Source of the DNA: Bifidobacterium breve DSM 20213 = JCM 1192
Lineage (GTDB): Bacteria; Actinomycetota; Actinomycetes; Actinomycetales; Bifidobacteriaceae
DNA: 64,000 nucleotides
Reading direction: 5' to 3'
Assembly (NCBI RefSeq): GCF_001025175.1
Contig: NZ_AP012324.1
Span: forward strand, 186,001-250,000
Shown: one piece after another, positions 52,953-60,313 of the stretch
Layout: the number at the start of each line of letters is the position of its first letter
Position numbering within the stretch: the stretch's first letter is position 1
The notes under the pieces: model-generated
What the model was told of the DNA's origin: nothing
The model's database searches: none
The model's input: only the letters and a program-made list of their open reading frames with translations
Made by a program: the position numbers and the translations under genes

Positions 52953-53648
52953 ATGATGAAGAACAAGAAGCTTGCCGCTCTGCTCGGCGTGCTGCTCGCC
53001 GGCTCCATGGCTGTTTCGATGGCTGCTTGCGGTTCGTCCAACAACGCCTCCGACACCAAGGCGTCTACCAGCTCCTCCGACACCGCCAAGAAGGACGATT
53101 CAGCCAAGGCTGATGCCCCGAGCGATACCGCTGGCTTTGAAGAGGTCCCGGTTGGTCCTTCCGGCACCGCTGAGGAGCAGGATAAGCCTGCCGGCCCGCT
53201 GACCGTGGGCGCTGTCTACTTCCAGCCGATCGACATGGAGCCCGCCTCCTCCGGTCTGAAGGCCGCCGATGCGAGCTTCCACCTGGAAGCCGACATCCAC
53301 GCCTCCCAGGAAGGCACCGACTACGGCTACGGCAAGGGCGACTTCGTTCCTGACCTGACCGTGAACTACACCATCATCGACAAGTCCACCGGCAAGGAGG
53401 TCGAGGGCGGCAAGGCCACCTCCGGTACCTTCATGCAGATGAACGCCTCCGACGGCCCGCACTACGGCGCCAACGTCAAGCTCGACAAGGCTGGCACCTA
53501 CCAGCTCAAGCTCTCCATCGAGTCCCCGGCCGCCAAGGGCTGGATGCTGCACGTCGACCCGGAGACCGGTGTGAAGAACCACCAGTTCTGGACCGAGCCG
53601 ATCGAGGTCACCTTCGACAACTGGGACTACACCCCGCGTCAGTGGTGA
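52953..53648 (+). CDS. P19-like iron-binding lipoprotein
   Basis: 231 residues. A lipoprotein signal ends in the lipobox SMAACG. A Ser/Asp/Lys-rich linker of about 40 residues tethers a beta-sandwich of the P19/Tp34 (Fe2+ transport) family: YFQPIDMEP near residue 90, HLEADIHASQEG, PDLTVNYTI, GPHYGANVKL and GWMLHVDPETGV. In Campylobacter P19 the metal ligands are Met and His residues; M97, H111, H118 and H168 stand at plausible places. It would present iron to the FTR1 permease encoded 116 bases upstream. Probable counterpart of BfeO. Confidence 0.9.
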   Translation: MMKNKKLAALLGVLLAGSMAVSMAACGSSNNASDTKASTSSSDTAKKDDSAKADAPSDTAGFEEVPVGPSGTAEEQDKPAGPLTVGAVYFQPIDMEPASSGLKAADASFHLEADIHASQEGTDYGYGKGDFVPDLTVNYTIIDKSTGKEVEGGKATSGTFMQMNASDGPHYGANVKLDKAGTYQLKLSIESPAAKGWMLHVDPETGVKNHQFWTEPIEVTFDNWDYTPRQW

Positions 53649-53654
53649 CGGCGT

Positions 53655-53875
53655 AAGCCCGGTGGGCTGTTTGTAACCGTCACGAGCGATGCGACAGCAT
53701 CGCGAGCAGCATTGAGCCGGCCGCAGGCCGTCCATAATTGCTGGTGATTTATTAAGCTCCCTCTGATGAGGGATCTGGACGCCGAAGGCGGACTGAGGGA
53801 GAGAAGAACAGTAAAACAATACGTGGAGTCTCTCCCCCAGTCTGCTACGCAGACAGCCCCCTCGTCAGAGGGGGC
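53655..53875. repeat. Composite palindromic repeat inside the iron operon
   Basis: AAGCCCGGTGGGCTGTTTGT hairpin, a CCGGCCGCAGGCCG segment with CCATAATTGCTGG, then a plus-oriented two-hairpin unit at 53757-53804 (AGCTCCCTCTGATGAGGGA to GGACTGAGGGAG) and a minus-oriented one at about 53829-53875. The inverted pair could terminate or process the message after the P19-like gene. Confidence 0.7.
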
Positions 53876-53914
53876 TTATATTACTTTTAGCGCCAATGCA
53901 AAGAAAGGACGCGA

Positions 53915-55183
53915 ATGCTTGAACAATTCGTGGCAGTGATGCCGGGAACATTGGCCCCCGCATTACTGGTGATGTGCCTGAGCGTGATGCTCGCGGTCGG
54001 CGAAGGGCGAGACAAGCCCGCCAGCGCGCATTGGCGTCTCATCGGCTTGATCGTTGGCCTGATCGCCGCCATCGTGTTCGCGAGCCTGCGCGCCTCGGCC
54101 GTGATCAACCAGCGCACATTCGTCAACTATCCGGTGCTGTGGTGCGCGATCATTGCCGACATCCTCGCCATCATCGTCGTAGTGTTCGCACGTCGCATCA
54201 CCACCAATTGGCAGCGGCACAAGGCCATCATGCACATCGCGAACGCCATCGCCGCCATCGACATCGCGCTCACCCTGTTCTACGCACTGCCGGACGTTAT
54301 TCTGCAGCTGACCATCTGGGTGGAGCCCGGCGATCCGATCTTCACCTCCGACATGCTGTTGCGCGCGCTCGGCTTCGCGCTGGGCCTGGCCATGTCGATT
54401 ATCGTGGCCGCCATCTTCCGCACGCTGCGCTCCACCGCAGTGCGCGCCTCGTTCACCGCCGCGGTCCTCGCGGTGATGGTGATTCTCTTCATCCAGCACC
54501 TGACCGGTGTCATGCAGATTCTGCAGGCGCGCGGTTTCCCGATGGGCCACACGGCCTTTGTGGCCCTCGCATGGTCGATCAACCACAACAGCTGGATGAT
54601 CATGGCGCAGGCATTCGTGTTCCTGATTCCGGCCGTTGCCTCCGTGGTGGCCGGCTTCCGCATGCCGCTGACCGGTGCGAACGAAGCCATCGGACGCAAA
54701 CACAAGGCATTCCGCCGCCGTGCCGTGGCCTCCGCCGTATGGAGCCTCGTGGCGATGATTGGTGTCACGCTGACCCTCACCGTCGGCGTCGCCGCAACCC
54801 AGCAGACCATCACCCTTTCGCCACCGGAGGCCTACTCACTCAAGGACGGCGTGGCCACCATCCCATTCAGCCAAGTTGAGGACGGCCATCTGCACCGCTT
54901 TGAATACAAGGCCAAGGACGGCACCGTCATGCGCTTCATCATCATCAAGAAGAACGGTGGTGCGTATGGCATCGGTCTGGACGCCTGCGAGAACTGTGGC
55001 GACGCCGGCTATTACGAAAAGGATGGCAAGATCATCTGCAAGAAGTGCGAGGTGGCCATCAACCTGGCGACCATCGGCTTCAAGGGTGGCTGCAACCCGA
55101 TTCCGTTCCCGTACAAGACCGGCAACGGCAAGATCACCATTCAAACCACCGATCTGGACGCGCTGAGCGCCCACTTCCAGTGA
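53915..55183 (+). CDS. DUF2318 membrane protein of the iron operon
   Basis: 422 residues. The N-terminal two-thirds holds about eight membrane helices. The C-terminal domain is DUF2318: ACENCGDAGYYEKDG-like DACENCGDAGYYEKDGKIIC, then KKCEVAINLATIGFKGGCNP, giving CxxC, CxxC and a further Cys that could bind a metal or Fe-S cluster. In Campylobacter the equivalent gene (Cj1660) lies between p19 and the two FtsX-like permeases, as here. It probably takes part in electron transfer or metal relay at the outer face of the membrane; that is inference. AAAGAAAGGACGCG precedes the ATG. Confidence 0.9.
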   Translation: MLEQFVAVMPGTLAPALLVMCLSVMLAVGEGRDKPASAHWRLIGLIVGLIAAIVFASLRASAVINQRTFVNYPVLWCAIIADILAIIVVVFARRITTNWQRHKAIMHIANAIAAIDIALTLFYALPDVILQLTIWVEPGDPIFTSDMLLRALGFALGLAMSIIVAAIFRTLRSTAVRASFTAAVLAVMVILFIQHLTGVMQILQARGFPMGHTAFVALAWSINHNSWMIMAQAFVFLIPAVASVVAGFRMPLTGANEAIGRKHKAFRRRAVASAVWSLVAMIGVTLTLTVGVAATQQTITLSPPEAYSLKDGVATIPFSQVEDGHLHRFEYKAKDGTVMRFIIIKKNGGAYGIGLDACENCGDAGYYEKDGKIICKKCEVAINLATIGFKGGCNPIPFPYKTGNGKITIQTTDLDALSAHFQ

Positions 55184-55205
55184 GTGAAGGCAGGAGGCAA
55201 AAACC

Positions 55206-56510
55206 ATGTTCTTTCTGCGTATGATCGCTCGATCGTTCACCCGCCAGCTGCGCCGGCGCCTGCTCATCGCGCTTACCGTATGTCTTTCGGCGACGGTGTC
55301 TGTGTCGATGCTGGGCGTCGTGTTCGACGTGGGCGACAAGCTCAACGCCGAGCTGTCCACCTACGGTTCGAACATCACCGTGCAGCCCAAGGCGGATGCG
55401 GTCGTCTCCGACCTGTACAACACCGAGGCAGGCGGTGTGGCGTCCACTAGCGATCCGACCGCCTTTCTGAAGGAATCGGACGCGGCCAAGATCAAAACAA
55501 TTTTCTGGGCGTTCAACATCACCAACTTCGCGCCGCAGCTCAACATTCACGCCACCGTAAACGGCACCAATGCGTCGATCGTCGGCACCTGGTTCAACAA
55601 GAACCTGAAGCTCTCCACCGGCGAGACCACCGTGGTGGGCGTCGAGGGCATGCGTTCGTGGTGGCAGCTTGACGGCAAGTGGCCCAAGGACGATTCCGAC
55701 CAGGGCATTATCGGCAAGACGCTGGCCACCGAACTCGGCGTAACAACCGGCGACACCGTGACCCTCAACAAAACCACCGCCTCGGGCAAGAAGAACGAGC
55801 AGAAAATCACGCTCACCGGCGTCTACGATTCCGGTGACGAGGATAACGGCTCGCTATACATCGCATCCTCCATCGCTCAGGTGCTGGCCGATTTGCCCGA
55901 TTCGGTGGACAAGATCGAGGTCAAGGCCCTGACCACGCCGGAGAACGACCTGGCCCGTAAAGCCGCGCAGAACCCGTCCGTGCTGAGCCAGGACGAGTGG
56001 GAGACCTGGTACTGCACCGCCTACCCAAGCTCAATCGCCTACCAAATTGAAGAGGTGATTCCGGGCGCTGTGGCCAAGCAGGTGCGTCAGGTGGCCGCTT
56101 TGCAGGGCAATGTGCTGCAAAAGACGCAGGCCGTGATGATTTTGATGACCGTGCTGAGTCTGATTGCCGCCACCGTGGCCGTGGCCAACCTGATGGTCGC
56201 CTCGATCGGCGAACGGTCCGGTGAGCTGGCGTTGCTCAAGGCGCTCGGTGCCACCGATGCCGCAGTGTCCCGCCTGATGATGGCTGAAACGGCGACGATT
56301 TCGTTGCTGGGCGCGATTGTGGGTGCGCTGCTTGGTTCGGGTGTGGCGCAGCTGATTGGGCAGGTGGTGTTCAGCTCCGGCATCACCATGCGGCCCATGG
56401 TGTTCGTGCTGGTGTTCGTGCTGCTGGCCGTCACCGTGCTGTTGGCATCCGCCTCTTCGATTCGTTCGATTCTGAACCTCAAGCCCGCGGAGGTGCTCCA
56501 TGGCCGCTGA
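55206..56510 (+). CDS. FtsX-like ABC permease 1 of the iron operon
   Basis: 434 residues with the MacB/FtsX plan: one N-terminal membrane helix (LLIALTVCLSATVSVSMLGVVF), a large extracytoplasmic domain to about residue 300, then three helices with the FtsX signature GERSGELALLKALGATDAAV. It lacks the insertion of the second permease. It starts 23 bases after the DUF2318 gene with AGGAGG. It would pair with the next permease and use the ATPase at 57953-58750. Such transporters often work mechanically on extracytoplasmic partners rather than moving substrate. Confidence 0.9.
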   Translation: MFFLRMIARSFTRQLRRRLLIALTVCLSATVSVSMLGVVFDVGDKLNAELSTYGSNITVQPKADAVVSDLYNTEAGGVASTSDPTAFLKESDAAKIKTIFWAFNITNFAPQLNIHATVNGTNASIVGTWFNKNLKLSTGETTVVGVEGMRSWWQLDGKWPKDDSDQGIIGKTLATELGVTTGDTVTLNKTTASGKKNEQKITLTGVYDSGDEDNGSLYIASSIAQVLADLPDSVDKIEVKALTTPENDLARKAAQNPSVLSQDEWETWYCTAYPSSIAYQIEEVIPGAVAKQVRQVAALQGNVLQKTQAVMILMTVLSLIAATVAVANLMVASIGERSGELALLKALGATDAAVSRLMMAETATISLLGAIVGALLGSGVAQLIGQVVFSSGITMRPMVFVLVFVLLAVTVLLASASSIRSILNLKPAEVLHGR

Positions 56511-56542
56511 GTTTGCCCACATAACTGGGAAGGAGGAAACCG

Positions 56543-57937
56543 ATGACTAACACCGGCATGTTCTTCAGGATGCTGTTCAGCGCCGTGTTCCGCCGTCGTT
56601 CGCGCGCGATGATGGCGGTAGTGGCGTCTCTGGTCGGCGCGGCCACACTGTTCTGCTTGGCGATGATTTGCATCGCCGTGCCGCAGCAGATGAATGAGGA
56701 GATGCGTGCGTATGGCGCAAATCTGATTGTCACGCCTACCGAATCCACTGGGGATAAGGCCGGCATAGATGAGTCGATGGTCCAGCACACCACTGAAATG
56801 GTCAAAGCCAAGGGTTCTGCGAAATACGCCACCTATCGCTACGAAAACGTGCGTGTGAACGCGTCTCCGTATGTGATGGCCGGTGTCGATGCGGCGCAGG
56901 TAAAGAACCTCAATCATCACTGGGTGGTCGACGGTAAGTGGCCGTCCTCCGGCAAGGTGCTGGTCGGCCGTGACATCGCCGATGCTATCGGTCTCAAGGT
57001 GGGCTCCGCCATCACTATCGGTTACCGTGCGTCCGATAATGCCAGCTCTACTGGTACTTCGGCCTCCTCTAACGAGGGGACCGGCTCGGCGAATGACGAG
57101 ACCTCCTCAAGCAGCTCCCAAAACTCGTCCAACGACATGCAAGGCATGGATATGTCTGGCGACATGGCTGGTATGGATATGTCAGGCTCGTCATCCTCGG
57201 ACCAGTCGTCCTCAAGCCAAACCTCTAATGGCCAATCAGGCCAATCCCCATCCGATCAGCCAACTCAAGACGGCCGCGTCTCCAGCGACATCATGGATAC
57301 CTCCGGCACCGAATTCCGTGTGGCCGGCATCGTGGACACCGGCGGCAGCGAGGATTCGATCATCTACGCCACCAACGCCGACGTCAACAAGCTCACCGGC
57401 GTGACGCGCGGCGTGGACGTTATTGAATATTCGGCCGGAACCAGCGACCTCGCAGGGCTGGTTTCCAGTATCAATGAGATGACTTCCATGCACGTCAAGG
57501 CGCAGAAGGTCACTAAGATCACCGCCTCTGACACCCGCATCATCACCATGTTGCAGACGCTGTTCTGGGTCGTCTCGCTCGTGGTGCTGGTGCTTACGCT
57601 CGTCGGCGTTGGCACCACAATCAGCTCGATCGTCTCGCAGCGACGCAACGAAATCGGCCTGCGTAAGGCCCTCGGTGCCAGCTCACGCGCAATCGGCATT
57701 GAGTTTTATGTCGAATCGGCGTTTTACGGCCTCATCGGTGGTCTGATTGGCACTGCAATCGGCTACGGCCTCGCCAGCTGGCTGTGCGTGGCGGTGTTCG
57801 AGCGCTCCATCGGATTCAACTGGTGGCTGGCGCTGATTTCCGTGGTGTTCAGCGCGTTGGTCGCCGTAGTCGCCTCCATCCCGCCCGTCCACCGCGCCAC
57901 CCGTATTGACCCTGCCGTTGTGCTTCGCGAAGAATAA
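56543..57937 (+). CDS. FtsX-like ABC permease 2 with Met-rich insertion
   Basis: 464 residues with the same FtsX plan: N-terminal helix, extracytoplasmic domain, three C-terminal helices with QRRNEIGLRKALGASSRAIG. The extracytoplasmic domain has a Ser/Gly/Asn-rich insertion at about residues 170-245. In its centre a methionine motif occurs twice in tandem, MQGMDMSG then D then MAGMDMSG, with six Met in 15 residues (199-213). Such Met clusters bind Cu(I) or other soft metals in copper-handling proteins, so a metal-capturing loop is likely. AAGGAGGAAACC precedes the ATG. Confidence 0.9.
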   Translation: MTNTGMFFRMLFSAVFRRRSRAMMAVVASLVGAATLFCLAMICIAVPQQMNEEMRAYGANLIVTPTESTGDKAGIDESMVQHTTEMVKAKGSAKYATYRYENVRVNASPYVMAGVDAAQVKNLNHHWVVDGKWPSSGKVLVGRDIADAIGLKVGSAITIGYRASDNASSTGTSASSNEGTGSANDETSSSSSQNSSNDMQGMDMSGDMAGMDMSGSSSSDQSSSSQTSNGQSGQSPSDQPTQDGRVSSDIMDTSGTEFRVAGIVDTGGSEDSIIYATNADVNKLTGVTRGVDVIEYSAGTSDLAGLVSSINEMTSMHVKAQKVTKITASDTRIITMLQTLFWVVSLVVLVLTLVGVGTTISSIVSQRRNEIGLRKALGASSRAIGIEFYVESAFYGLIGGLIGTAIGYGLASWLCVAVFERSIGFNWWLALISVVFSALVAVVASIPPVHRATRIDPAVVLREE

Positions 57938-57952
57938 AGAAAGAGAATCGTC

Positions 57953-58750
57953 ATGCTACTTGAACTCGACCACATCTCGAAGATCTACGGCGACCTGCAC
58001 GCCGTAGACGACCTCAATCTGACCGTGCCGGAAGGCGAATGGCTGGCCATCGTCGGTTCCTCCGGTTCGGGCAAGACCACGCTGATGAACATGATTGGCT
58101 GCATGGACACGCCCTCCAAGGGTTCCGTGAAGCTCGAGGGCCGCAAGCTGGAGGATCTGAACGCCACGCAGCTGGCCGACGTGCGTAAGAACCTCATCGG
58201 CCTGGTATTCCAGAAGTTTTATCTGGTGCCGCACCTGACCGCTGTGGAAAACGTGATGGTGGCGCAGTACTACCATTCGGTGGTCGATGAGAAGCAGGCC
58301 ATGGAAGCGCTGGAGAAAGTTGGTCTGAAGGATCGCGCCTACCACCTGCCCGGCCAGCTCTCCGGCGGCGAGCAGCAGCGCGTGTGCGTGGCTCGTGCGC
58401 TAATCAACGATCCGAAGCTAATTCTGGCCGACGAGCCCACCGGTAACCTTGACGAGAAGAACGAGAAGATCGTGCTCGACCTGTTCCGCAAGCTGCATGA
58501 ACAGGGCACCACAATCATTGTGGTTACGCACGATGCGCTGGTCGCCAGCTGCGCGCAGCGCGAGATCATGCTCAACCACGGCGTGCTCGTCGGCGAGAAG
58601 TGGAATGACGAGGATGCGCGCAAGGTGTATGAGGCGGTCGGTGGAAAGCCCGCTTCCACGGGTGCGCAGGTGGAAGGCGCACAAAACGGCGAAACCGCCA
58701 TCGGATTCGCCGACCCCACCAAGGCCGCAAAAACCGGCGGCGAAGAGTAG
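57953..58750 (+). CDS. ABC ATPase (MacB/LolD type) of the iron operon
   Basis: 265 residues. Walker [11 protein letters not shown]-loop [17 protein letters not shown], signature [15 protein letters not shown], Walker [13 protein letters not shown] and H-loop VVTHD are intact; this is the class that drives FtsX-like permeases. A C-terminal extension of about 40 Gly/Ala/Thr residues follows the catalytic domain. It begins 15 bases after the second permease gene and completes the ABC module. Confidence 0.93.
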   Translation: MLLELDHISKIYGDLHAVDDLNLTVPEGEWLAIVGSSGSGKTTLMNMIGCMDTPSKGSVKLEGRKLEDLNATQLADVRKNLIGLVFQKFYLVPHLTAVENVMVAQYYHSVVDEKQAMEALEKVGLKDRAYHLPGQLSGGEQQRVCVARALINDPKLILADEPTGNLDEKNEKIVLDLFRKLHEQGTTIIVVTHDALVASCAQREIMLNHGVLVGEKWNDEDARKVYEAVGGKPASTGAQVEGAQNGETAIGFADPTKAAKTGGEE

Positions 58751-58815
58751 GGCCGTATATTGGCTTCCCCCGGGCACGAGGGGAGCCAGTGTGAGGTGCG
58801 AATAGGATATTGGAT

Positions 58816-59367
58816 ATGACTGAAAAGAACACGTTGAAGAAGTCCGCGACGCTGGCGGCGGCTGGACTGGTCGTGGCCGGTGCGCTGCTGGCCGGGTGTG
58901 GCGAATCCAAGGCCACGCCGATGGATGACGCGTATGCCGGTAATTCGGGCGAGACCCAGAAATCGCAGGAAGAGCAGTCGCAATCCCAGTCGGATAGCTC
59001 GAATGGTTCCGATTCCAGCTCGTCTCAGAACGACCCGTCCACCACCACATCCGACAAAAAGGACACCGGCAACTACAAGGACGGCGACTACTCCATCAAC
59101 GGTCAGTATGGCCCGGTCGGCGAGGATTCCATCGATGTTCATCTGACCATCAAGGACGGCAACGTTGAGAACGTGGAAATCGTGGGTCACCCGTTCACCA
59201 AGATTTCCAAGGGCCACCAAGATGACTTCGCCAAAGCCATCAACGGCGTGGTGGACGGCAAGCCCCTGAAGGGCCTCAAGGTGGATAAGGTCGCCGGCGC
59301 CAGCTGGACTTCCGACGCCTTTAACAAAGCCCTCGAAGTCGCCCGCCAAGAGGCGTCCATTCAGTAG
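58816..59367 (+). CDS. FMN-binding lipoprotein
   Basis: 183 residues. The lipobox LLAGCG ends a lipoprotein signal, followed by a Ser/Gln/Asp-rich linker of about 50 residues and an FMN-binding domain ([29 protein letters not shown] by parts, residues about 80-183). The usual flavin-attachment motif D-x-x-S/T-G-A-T is present in altered form, DKVAGAS at 157-163, where Ser163 replaces the acceptor Thr. The start is the ATG; a TTG two codons earlier is less likely. As the last gene of the iron operon it may supply or remove electrons during extracytoplasmic iron handling. Confidence 0.88.
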   Translation: MTEKNTLKKSATLAAAGLVVAGALLAGCGESKATPMDDAYAGNSGETQKSQEEQSQSQSDSSNGSDSSSSQNDPSTTTSDKKDTGNYKDGDYSINGQYGPVGEDSIDVHLTIKDGNVENVEIVGHPFTKISKGHQDDFAKAINGVVDGKPLKGLKVDKVAGASWTSDAFNKALEVARQEASIQ

Positions 59368-59410
59368 TAGGTAGACATCTGCAGATTTTTCAACCGCGGG
59401 AATGGGCATT

Positions 59411-59610
59411 CTCCGCTTCAAGGGGCTGATTTGGCCTTTCCGGAACCTCTACTTGCGCTTCGAGGGGCTGCTTGAGGGCGAGATCTCAACTATCAGACGC
59501 ATATTGGTTACGTTATTCTGCCGTTTTTAGTGCCTGTCTACTTTGCCATCAGCCCCTTGAAGCGGAGATAGATGTTCTGAAAAGACCAAATCAGCCCCTC
59601 GAAGGCGAAG
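59411..59610. repeat. Long nested palindrome, copy 3 of the GGGGCTGATTT family
   Basis: Arms CTCCGCTTCAAGGGGCTGAT and CTTGCGCTTCGAGGGGCTG face CAGCCCCTTGAAGCGGAG and AAATCAGCCCCTCGAAGGCG. The centre of about 75 bases differs from copies 1 and 2. It lies between the converging iron operon and TetR gene; no gene is seen here. Confidence 0.75.
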
Positions 59611-59625
59611 TGCACGTGTAGTCCG

Positions 59626-60222
59626 TTACTTCAGTAACGCCGGCCAGAGTAGATCAGACATACGGGCGGCCCAGGCGGTGTCGTCATCCATCGCTTTGCC
59701 TTCGATGGCCTCATACGCCACCAAAGACCCGATGATGGTGGATAACAGCAGTTTCTCGTCAACACTTTCGCGGAATACACCTTGCGTCACGCCCTGCTTC
59801 AAGAATGCGGCAACTCGACTCAGCCACGGCGTAATCACCTGATTGACAATGTGCTGGAAAAATTCGGCCTCGCTGGATAGCACAATGCCTACGCGCTTGA
59901 CATCGATGTTGTTATTGCGCACCCAGTCCACCAGTCGTTGCAACAACTGAGTGAAATGCTCCCGCGTGGGGCTGGGTACTGGGCCGGCGTCCGGGTTGAC
60001 CAGATACATGGCACTGATCTCGCGCAGCAGCTCGTCAGCATTATGGTAACGGCGGTAAATCGTGGTTTTGGCCACGCCGGAACGACGAGCCACCTCTTCG
60101 ATGGTCACGCCGCTGATGCCGCGATCCACGGCGATCTGCAGCGTGGCCTGCATCAGCTTGCGATCCGTCGCCTCGCGGGTGCGCTCGCCTCGGAGCATCG
60201 TGTCCGTTGTCCTCTCCATCAT
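59626..60222 (-). CDS. TetR-family regulator
   Basis: 198 residues. The N-terminal helix-turn-helix is typical: ILQIAVDRGISGVTIEEVAR-like sequence ATLQIAVDRGISGVTIEEVA followed by RRSGVAKTTIYRRYHNADEL near residues 27-66. The C-terminal ligand domain resembles TetR_C type 16-like proteins with PSPTREHFTQLLQRLVDWV. The gene runs in the same direction as, and 92 bases after, the YhgE/Pip-type gene, making control of the two membrane protein genes likely but unproven. Confidence 0.88.
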   Translation of the reverse strand: MMERTTDTMLRGERTREATDRKLMQATLQIAVDRGISGVTIEEVARRSGVAKTTIYRRYHNADELLREISAMYLVNPDAGPVPSPTREHFTQLLQRLVDWVRNNNIDVKRVGIVLSSEAEFFQHIVNQVITPWLSRVAAFLKQGVTQGVFRESVDEKLLLSTIIGSLVAYEAIEGKAMDDDTAWAARMSDLLWPALLK

Positions 60223-60240
60223 CTCTTCTCTTCAACATGT

Positions 60241-60287
60241 GCTCCCGCTGGCGGGAGCTGGCCGGCGGAGCCGGACTGAGGGTGGTT
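60241..60287 (+). repeat. Two-hairpin dispersed repeat, single copy
   Basis: GCTCCCGCTGGCGGGAGC hairpin, GGCGGAGCC stem, then GGACTGAGGGTGGTT; the near-exact reverse complement of the copy at 35321-35367. Confidence 0.75.
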
Positions 60288-60313
60288 CATGTCGTCGGCT
60301 CGGGTCATATTCC

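Noticed and set aside
58810..58815. TTG start two codons upstream of the FMN-binding lipoprotein ATG
   Set aside because: The ATG at 58816 is a better codon with acceptable spacing from the upstream purines; the difference is only two residues.
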